From assembly GCA_949752745.1 (NCBI GenBank), contig OX457027.1, forward strand, positions 18,246,603 through 18,310,602: a stretch of DNA of 64,000 nucleotides. Direction: 5' to 3'. The notes under the pieces were generated by a model that was not told the DNA's origin, made no database searches, and saw only the letters and a program-made list of their open reading frames with translations. Within the stretch, counting starts at the first letter, position 1; each line of letters starts with the position of its first letter. Of the stretch, positions 58,101 through 64,000 are shown one piece after another. The position numbers and the translations under genes are program-made. Source of the DNA: Protula sp. h YS-2021 (taxonomy: Eukaryota > Annelida > Polychaeta > Sabellida > Serpulidae).

Positions 58101-60362
58101 CAATAAGAGAATTATCATTAGCTGAATATATTGGGAATTTGAAATAACGACAACACAATCCATAAATCTTAGCGAAACTAACCGACAAGTGACCGGATAC
58201 ATTTTGTATAGCATTGTCATTTTTCTATCTTTTTTTACTGCTATGGCCATATCGGGGCCCCCTGCCACATTATTCTGATATGGGACATTCAAAATCACTC
58301 TAACCGTTGTATGTGGAATCCCTCATGGAGTAGCAAGAAGGAATCCCAATCTTAGGTATGACCCGACAGCATAAGCTATAACTGCGCGAAACTGACCGAT
58401 TTTTTTTTACATTCTAAGAGACCATCCATGCAGTTTTTTTTTCTATCATTTACATCCTAATCCCATCTGAATTCAGCCGAAACGCAAAAATTTTTCCGCA
58501 AAAGTCGAAGTGCGAATTGGCTTATTCTTTTAAGCGTTCAAGGTGGAGGGGGCGGGCCAAAGCATCCGGACTGCGTTCAGGGGAGGGGGTTTAAAATTGG
58601 CAAAAGTCTGTGTACGTATTAACAGGGCTGGAAATTGGCAGGGGTCCGAGACCCTCCTTTTTGGCTACCCAGACTCCGACTGAGCCGCGAAAAATCAGGT
58701 CTTCTTGCGCCCTATTTCATCTTAACACGGTTCGGATCCTTCCTAAAGAGCTTTGGACCCTCCTTTTTCAAAGACCCGGGTCCTTGGGCCTAAAAAAGCT
58801 AGTTTCCAGCAGTGGCCACTTACAAAAAATTGTAAACCAAGAAATCCATGAAAAGACAACATCGACAGCATTTTCAAGCGAAACTGAGCAACAATTTTCT
58901 GAGCAAACATTCCTAAACACTTAAATCCGTAAAATGAAAAGAGATGTTAGCCCAGAATTTGCCGTCCTCACAATTAAGCCTGTATTTTTACAGCAGCATC
59001 TTAAACATTCTTAAAAAAATGCCACAAATCACACCAAACACGCTAAAACAACATTTTCTCGTGATTCACAAAATAACCGCGCTTTTAACATGTGTGTATT
59101 TACCTTTCAGGCATATCCTCATTAACTTTTTATCCACTTTTAATTTTTTACCCGCGCAGGGATATTTTCCGCTGCTTTCTTCATCTGTCTACAGGCTTGG
59201 TTAACATCCGAACTGTCATCTTTAACCGGTCCCCCAACAATTTCACCCACAAAATGGGTCAAGTGGCTCTGATCCCTGCCGCATAACCTCTTTGCGGCTT
59301 CTGCCCAGGCCTTGATGTATCCCTTCCCGGGGTATTTAGACACCTCTTCTGCAGAAAAAATGACGGAATGCTTAATCATTCCACATTTCATTCCATACAA
59401 GTTTAGACGCACATAAATCATTCCCGAAAACCATGCGAAAACACACAGTGCGTAAAGAAAAACGATACTTTTTCATAATTCAAAGGCGTGAGCACAAAAA
59501 TTACACGTACACAATGGTCACTTCAATTTCCCTTCCACGCAAGTTACAGAGGGAACAGACAACTAAGAGAAAATTTAAAAATAGGTGGTATACGAATAAG
59601 TAAAATCTCGCATATACAGTCCGTTTAGCAATGAGAACGTGCAACTGGCAATACAGGGATTAAGCACTTCTTCTAGGATACTGAAAAAATACAAGTCCTT
59701 TTGGGTCTGATGCTTCCGGCTAGATAATCGAACCTGCAAACTTATGAAGCACTATCATGCAAAACTCAACGGAAACGGAGATTGGCAAACCATGAAACGA
59801 CAAAACAGACATTTAACCCAATCACAGGGAAGGAAAAAAATCTGTTATTTCTTAATAACATATTACCAATTCCCACAGCCATAGGAAACGGTTTGAGCTT
59901 CCTGGGATCGGAAACTGTCTCCGGACTAAAAATGAAAGAATGTTTTGAAATCATGCATCACTCTCAGCGGCTGTAAGGACGTCACTTCTGTCCTTGTCAA
60001 GTTTTTTTTCAGTTATTACAGGAGCAAAACAATGCTACAATACACTGGTCTTTCAACTCTACAAAAATATAATTTCGGCGAATAGGACGTCATCATTCCA
60101 CAAGAACACGCAAAAACAAAAGGGAATCTAAATCAACCTGGTTTTACAGGAAAGCAATAGAAAAATGTTAAAGAACTTACGCAAAGTCAAAACCGCAAAA
60201 CGAGACTTCTATACTTCCGTCAGGGTCCCGGCCTTCCACACGTGCAGGCCACCACTTCCCTCTATACATGTGAAGCACAACGTCACCTGCTCTGTAGCGC
60301 TGCAGATCAACGAACTTCTCTGGGACCTTTGTCTTTTTAATGCACCCTTTTTTCAGCGGCAT
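55046..60362 (-). CDS. PWWP-domain protein with tandemly duplicated PWWP module (425 aa model)
   Basis: PWWP modules bind methyl-lysine nucleosomes and DNA. Model in transcript order: 60181-60362, 59867-59925, 59152-59348, 57910-58091, 57596-57654, 56873-57076, 56258-56503, 55046-55194; GT-AG borders, 1278 nt, in phase. Each module reads MPLKKGCIKKTKVPEKFVDL, YRAGDVVLHMYRGKWWPARV (KWWPA in place of PWWP), SIEVSFCGFDFAPETVSDP, KLKPFPMAVGIEEVSKYPG and an Ala/Lys-rich helix AWAEAAKRLCGRDQ. Exon 7 is acidic and Ser-rich with a SUMO-interaction-like SSDSDCVIT. The last exon (VDAEVFAGHEIATCVLRDVV) is unrecognised. The start at the first base of exon 1 follows an AG, so a 5' UTR exon may exist. The whole gene sits in the 13-kb inverted-repeat element. 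The PWWP exons are firm; the two downstream exons and the joining of both modules are less sure. Confidence 0.65.
55625..55872 (-). pseudogene. Dead duplicate of exon d
   Basis: Close copy of 56258-56503 displaced by ~630 bp. The acceptor CAG has become tgca, an in-frame TGA follows 'EVAV', and a 7-nt deletion in the Glu/Gly stretch shifts the frame. The donor is kept. Confidence 0.8.
56258..56503 (-). CDS. Acidic linker exon d of the PWWP gene
   Basis: Acceptor ctgttgcag, donor TTGCTGG|gtaagt, phase 2 in and 1 out as required. It encodes IERHGTEVTVTIGDRVAQSE, SSDSDCVITGADTTSKELCE and a Glu/Lys/Ser-rich end. Function unknown. Confidence 0.6.
56873..57076 (-). CDS. PWWP exon a, copy 1
   Basis: Acceptor ttctgcag, donor TTTCAG|gtaatt. 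It encodes EEVSKYPGKGYIKAWAEAAK and AENIPAPVS. Likely the ancestral 3' border. Confidence 0.75.
57596..57654 (-). CDS. PWWP exon b, copy 1
   Basis: Acceptor tttttag, donor AATTG|gtaata. It completes the Ala codon GC|T from exon c and starts a Glu codon finished by exon a. Confidence 0.75.
57910..58091 (-). CDS. PWWP exon c, copy 1
   Basis: Same borders and translation as 60181-60362, offset 2271 bp. Confidence 0.78.
59152..59348 (-). CDS. PWWP exon a, copy 2, with a new donor at the duplication breakpoint
   Basis: Acceptor ttctgcag. It encodes EEVSKYPGKGYIKAWAEAAK and on to AAENIPAR, ending CGCGG|gtaaaa. Copy 1 instead ends CCGGTTTCAG|gtaatt. The new donor sits at the junction and changes the exit phase from 1 to 0, which matches the phase-0 start of the next PWWP exon. 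Confidence 0.6.
59867..59925 (-). CDS. PWWP exon b, copy 2
   Basis: 59 nt between acceptor tttttag and donor AATTG|gtaata. It encodes PETVSDPRKLKPFPMAVGI, the end of the PWWP barrel. Confidence 0.72.
60181..60362 (-). CDS. PWWP exon c, copy 2 (5' copy)
   Basis: It follows gctttcacag and ends GACTTTGC|gtaagt. It contains GKWWPARVEGRDPDGSIEV. Sequence identical in translation to the copy at 57910. Confidence 0.75.
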
Positions 60363-61420
60363 CTGTGAAAGCAATAAGAGAATTATCATTAGCTGAATAT
60401 ATTGGGAATTTGAAATAACGACAACACAATCCATAAATCTTAGCGAAACTAACCGACAAGTGACCGGATACATTTTGTATAGCATTGTCATTTTTCTATC
60501 TTTTTTTTACTGCTATGGCCATATCGGGGCCCCCTGCCACATTATTCTGATATGGGACATTCAAAATCTCTCTGACCGTTGTATGTGTAGTCCCTCACGG
60601 AGTAGCAAGAAGGAATCCCAATCTTAGGTATGAGCCGACAGCACAAGCTATAACTGCGCGAAACTGACCGATTTTTTTTTACATTCTAAGAGACCATCCA
60701 TGCCGTTTTTTTTTCTATCATTTACATCCTAATCCCATCTGAATTCAGTCGAAACGCAAAAATTTTTCCGCAAAAGTCAAAAGTGCGACTTAGCTTATTC
60801 TTTAAAGCGTTCAAGGTGGAGGGGGGGGGCAAAGCATCCAGACTGCATTCAGGGGAGGGGGGGGGGGGTTAAAATTGGCAAAAGTCTGGGTACGTATTAA
60901 CAGGGCTGGAAATTGACCCTCCTTTTTGGCTACCCAGACTCCGACTGAGCCGCAAAAAATCATGTGTTCTTGCGCCCTATTTCATCTTAACACGGTTCGG
61001 ATCCTCCCTAAATAGCTTTGGACCCTCCTTTTTCAAAGACCCGGGTCCCAAGGACCGGGCCTAAAAGAGCTAGTTCCCAGCAGTGGCCACTTACATAAAA
61101 TTGTAAACCAAGAAATCCATCAAAAGAACACATCGACAGCAAGCGAAACTGAGCAACAATTTTCTGAGCAAACATTCCTAAACACTTAAATCCGTAAAAT
61201 GAAAAGAGATGTTAGCCCAGAATTTGCCGCCCTCACAATTAAGCCTGTATTTTTCCAGCAGCATCTTACACATTCTTAAAAAAATGCCACAAATCACACC
61301 AAACACGCTAAAACAACATTTTCTCGTGATTCACAAAATAATCGCCCTTTTAACATGTGTGTATTTACCTTTCAGGCATATCATCATTAACTTTTTATCC
61401 ACTTCTAATTTTTCAAAAAT

Positions 61421-62345
61421 TATCCATATGTGTCCTGGACGCTTTCTGCATTGAAAGTGATGTCACCAAGAACAAAGACGCGCGCGTGACAGGTTAATTT
61501 GCATACTGAGTAAAAAAAGCATTCAAGTTCATGTACACAGTCTAGTGTTTCGCAGATAATTTCATTCCAAACCCTGCCATATTTTTATAAACTAACACAA
61601 GCTAAAAGATATCACCAAACAAGCATTTTAACGACAAAAAACCTTAACAAAATAACGGATTATTTCGCGCGTAAACAGTAACAAGGCAAGCCAATCATAA
61701 AAGTAGTGCTCACACAATTAAAACAGCGCACAATAATATACAGTTAGCCTGTCATGAGCGTGGGAATCTCGAGCTTTTAGCCCGTTCACAGATCAAAGCA
61801 AATCAACTGCGCAATAGAGCTGATACGTGTTTGAACTGGCAATTCCGCCGTGAAGGAGGACGGGGGTGTGGATGGAGAGGGGGGGGGGGATCTGAGAACC
61901 ATATATGGAAGATAGATATGACATTTTTCGCGTGTAAATAGTAACAAGGCAAGCCAATCATAAAAGTAGTGCTCAAACAAATAAAACAGCGCACAATAAT
62001 ACACAATCAGCCTATCACATGTGCGTGAGAATCTCTCGCTTTAGCCCGTTCACAGATGCAAGCAAATCAACTGCGAATAGCCGTTTCCGTGTGTTTATCA
62101 ACTTCAATTTCGCAGTTGGCGCGTGCAAGAGAGGAGGAAGAAGGGTGAGGGGGATCTGGCCGGCAAATTTTTTTTTCACTTCTAGACTTTACCAGAGCAT
62201 TTCGCTTTTGGGGAAAGGGTTGGGTTTACCCCGAATGTACCCCACCCCGTTGTTGCGCCAATTTAACAGTACAAATACTACAATTTTTCGCTCGAAAAAA
62301 AGCCGTTTTGATGTGCCAAAACGTAAAGTCAATGGGAAACGAATC

Positions 62346-62376
<31 letters not shown>

Positions 62377-63979
62377 TTGTTTTTTTTTAAAAATAAAGCA
62401 TACTCAAGATTAAGGACAGTGAAACTCAGTTAAAGTGATATTTTTTTCGATAAAGGGAGGGGTGTTGCACGTCATTGTCTCCCACTAGCTACACTAATGG
62501 AGCAACATATTTTTGAAGGATTGCGTCCTGCAGTGAATAAAATAAGCCGATTTTAATGCGTTTATCAACTACCAATTTCGCAGTGGTTGTATATGGGAGA
62601 GGGGGAGGGAGTTCGCGCCTGCAAAAATCTTAAGTTTAACAGTGTTAAACATTTTTTTATGACTAATAGGCTTTACCATTGCATTTTGCTCTAGGGACGG
62701 GAGGGGAGGGAGGAGCGGGGGAGGTCGCGCACCCATTCTATTTGCGCTAATACAAAAATGCAGTTTTGGAGTATTAGTTTCAGTCAAAGTGAAATAAGCC
62801 GAATTTAAAAAAAAAGACAGCACAATTAAGATAAAGGTCACCAAGCAGTGAGAAACGAAACTCAGTTTAAGTGATATTGACGGAAAGGCTGAGTGTATAT
62901 TAGACTTGTACGCACATGACACACGCTTGTACACCCCAGAAAAATATAAAATGGCATCACTCAAGAACCTGCCTCTACACAGCGAAACCAGGCGAATTTG
63001 GGAGAATTTGGTGAACACAGCAGTCAAGTTTAAGGGCATCAAGTAATGAGAGATTAAGTCAATTTCAGCGCTAGCCACAGAAAGATTGAGTGTAAATAAG
63101 ACATGTACGGATACGAAACACGCCTGTTCGCACAACAAAAGGTTATAAATTGTACTGAGAGTTTAAAGTGACTGCAATTCACACACAACACGCATACATG
63201 AGGCTTGCGAAACAGACCGGCTTACATAAAGAAACCGAGAATAATATGTCAAACGAATGACTTGGTTTAAAAAAAAACAAGAATCTACGAAGATAAACAA
63301 ACCCTAACGATTGCTTAATAAATTATGTGACACTTTGCTTCAGTTAAACAAAAATATGTACTTTAAAAAATGAAGTGGAAACTTTCTGGTATTATCGTCC
63401 ACTACCAAAAGGGGTGTTGCCTTGTTTACCCTCAACTTTAACTTTGATTTTTGAGATTTATAGGGTACAAACAAAACAATAAATAACTTTAAAACGTATT
63501 TGCGATATTATTCTTCCTGTTTTAAATACAATTATACGGATATGCCACCCCAGAATCTACTAAAATGTAGGCCAAAAAGTAGACAACCACCTGGGGCCGG
63601 GTCCATTCCAACACGTGGTCGCGCTCCCCTGACACATGTGCTAGCACCTGATTGGTTGAAATATGATATAAAAATAGATTTCACACAGATCGAAAGATGT
63701 GTTCGCCTTCTGATTGGCTCTCGTTCCACGTGCTTTTCTCACACAGAGTTCATGGTAGGTAGCCACCTATATGTTGGTGTGAGAACTATTTTACACAGAA
63801 ATTTTGAAGGTCTCTGTAAATTTCTGCGAAATAGGCATGTGGTCTCAGGTGAAAGAGCACGTCCTGTTTCGCAAAATGAGCCCCTTACACAGATTTGCGA
63901 AACGGACGACCCGACCAAAATGCGAAACGGACCGAAATTCGGTCCGTTTCACTTTAACATTGCAACGTGATACACACCA
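61421..63979. other. 5' flank of the PWWP gene inside the 13-kb element
   Basis: Two ~165-bp modules (61665-61830 and 61928-62090) repeat aacaaggcaagccaatcata, aaagtagtgctca and tagcccgttcacagat. A (CT)n run lies at 62350-62375. Inverted CCAAT boxes (gattgg) occur at 63650 and 63711, a CACGTG at 63726 and an ATATAAAAAT at 63667. Any of these could be promoter parts; none is proven. A 156-codon + frame at 63500-63970 has no known domain. Confidence 0.4.
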
Positions 63980-63998
63980 ATTCGTCTTGTTTCCCGAC
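63980..63998 (-). repeat. Right terminal inverted repeat of the 13-kb element
   Basis: ATTCGTC followed by TTGTTTCCCGAC. 19 of 19 bases are complementary to the left end when the 2-nt spacer is skipped. Confidence 0.65.
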
Positions 63999-64000
63999 GA

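Larger units (their letters stand above)
56882..61420 (-). repeat. 2.27-kb tandem duplication containing the PWWP exons
   Basis: Copies 56882-59151 and 59153-61420 align at a constant offset of ~2266-2271 bp. They have few substitutions even in introns, so the duplication is recent. Exons a, b and c are each present twice. The junction lies at about 59150, between taattttttac and ccgcgcaggg. Confidence 0.9.
50965..64000. mobile_element. Candidate ~13-kb element with terminal inverted repeats carrying a PWWP-domain gene
   Basis: The left terminus is GTCGGGAAACAA-ac-GACGAAT (50965-50985). The right terminus is the inverse, ATTCGTC-TTGTTTCCCGAC (63980-63998), two bases from the window edge. Both ends carry subterminal GCGAAA words: GCGAAATGTACG near 50996, and GCGAAACGGAC twice near 63896-63930. 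The same words fill an internal array (51.8-55.0 kb). It interrupts element E, as expected of an insertion. No transposase, polymerase or integrase is recognisable, so it looks non-autonomous. The outer target duplication cannot be seen. Confidence 0.55.

Noticed and set aside
63500..63970. 156-codon frame on + near the window edge
   Set aside because: No recognisable domain. It overlaps promoter-like and subterminal repeat words, and the composition does not look coding.
50965..64000. Polinton/Maverick identity for the 13-kb element
   Set aside because: Size and inverted ends would fit, but no DNA polymerase B, integrase, protease or packaging gene is visible, and the ends do not show the AG..CT pattern I expect.

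Overview
The window is animal nuclear DNA. Its genes are split by GT-AG introns, and it encodes a secreted thioester protein, a mitochondrial GTPase and an EF-hand acyltransferase. More than half of it is tandem repeats and non-autonomous transposable elements. Several elements combine an end hairpin, an (ACRG)n microsatellite and ~160-bp core repeats. This matches the 'pearl'/Helentron-associated elements described from bivalve molluscs, so a mollusc is my best guess (inference). All exons below were assembled by hand from splice sites, reading-frame continuity and remembered family patterns. No database search was possible.

Layout. (1) 962-9954 (+): the last nine exons of a CD109/thioester-containing protein (alpha-2-macroglobulin family). 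Its introns hold a MITE-like element with a 10-bp target duplication, a hAT-like element with a perfect 8-bp target duplication, and pearl-like elements. (2) 10-13.3 kb: its 3' flank, a 71-bp satellite, a 169-bp-core element and a 231-bp MITE. (3) 13317-20675 (-): a complete six-exon MTG2 gene (384 codons). Intron 4 is filled by a 4-kb tandem-repeat element whose edge lies 18 bp from exon 5. (4) 21-24 kb: repeat arrays with recurring CRE palindromes. (5) 24.3-27.5 kb: a decayed APE-type LINE. (6) 27.5-29.6 kb: a pearl-like element with 159-bp repeats. (7) 29.6-40.7 kb: no confident host gene; a DIRS-like fragment, a CCAGC/GGCTGG-ended element, minisatellites and a 1.24-kb inverted-repeat element. 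(8) 41370-44534 (-): the last seven exons (270 codons) of a lysophosphatidylcholine acyltransferase; its stop codon lies in a 66-bp tandem array. (9) 45.5-50.9 kb: further CCAGC-class elements. (10) 50965 to the window edge: a candidate ~13-kb terminal-inverted-repeat element inserted in one of these. It carries a satellite array and a PWWP-domain gene (-) whose three PWWP exons are tandemly duplicated in frame.

MTG2 and LPCAT look like ordinary host genes. The 5' parts of the CD109-like and LPCAT genes lie outside the window. If LPCAT is intact, its next intron exceeds 19 kb and contains the PWWP-bearing element. The strongest candidates for something undescribed are that element, the new splice donor at its duplication breakpoint, and the two families of hairpin-ended tandem-repeat elements.
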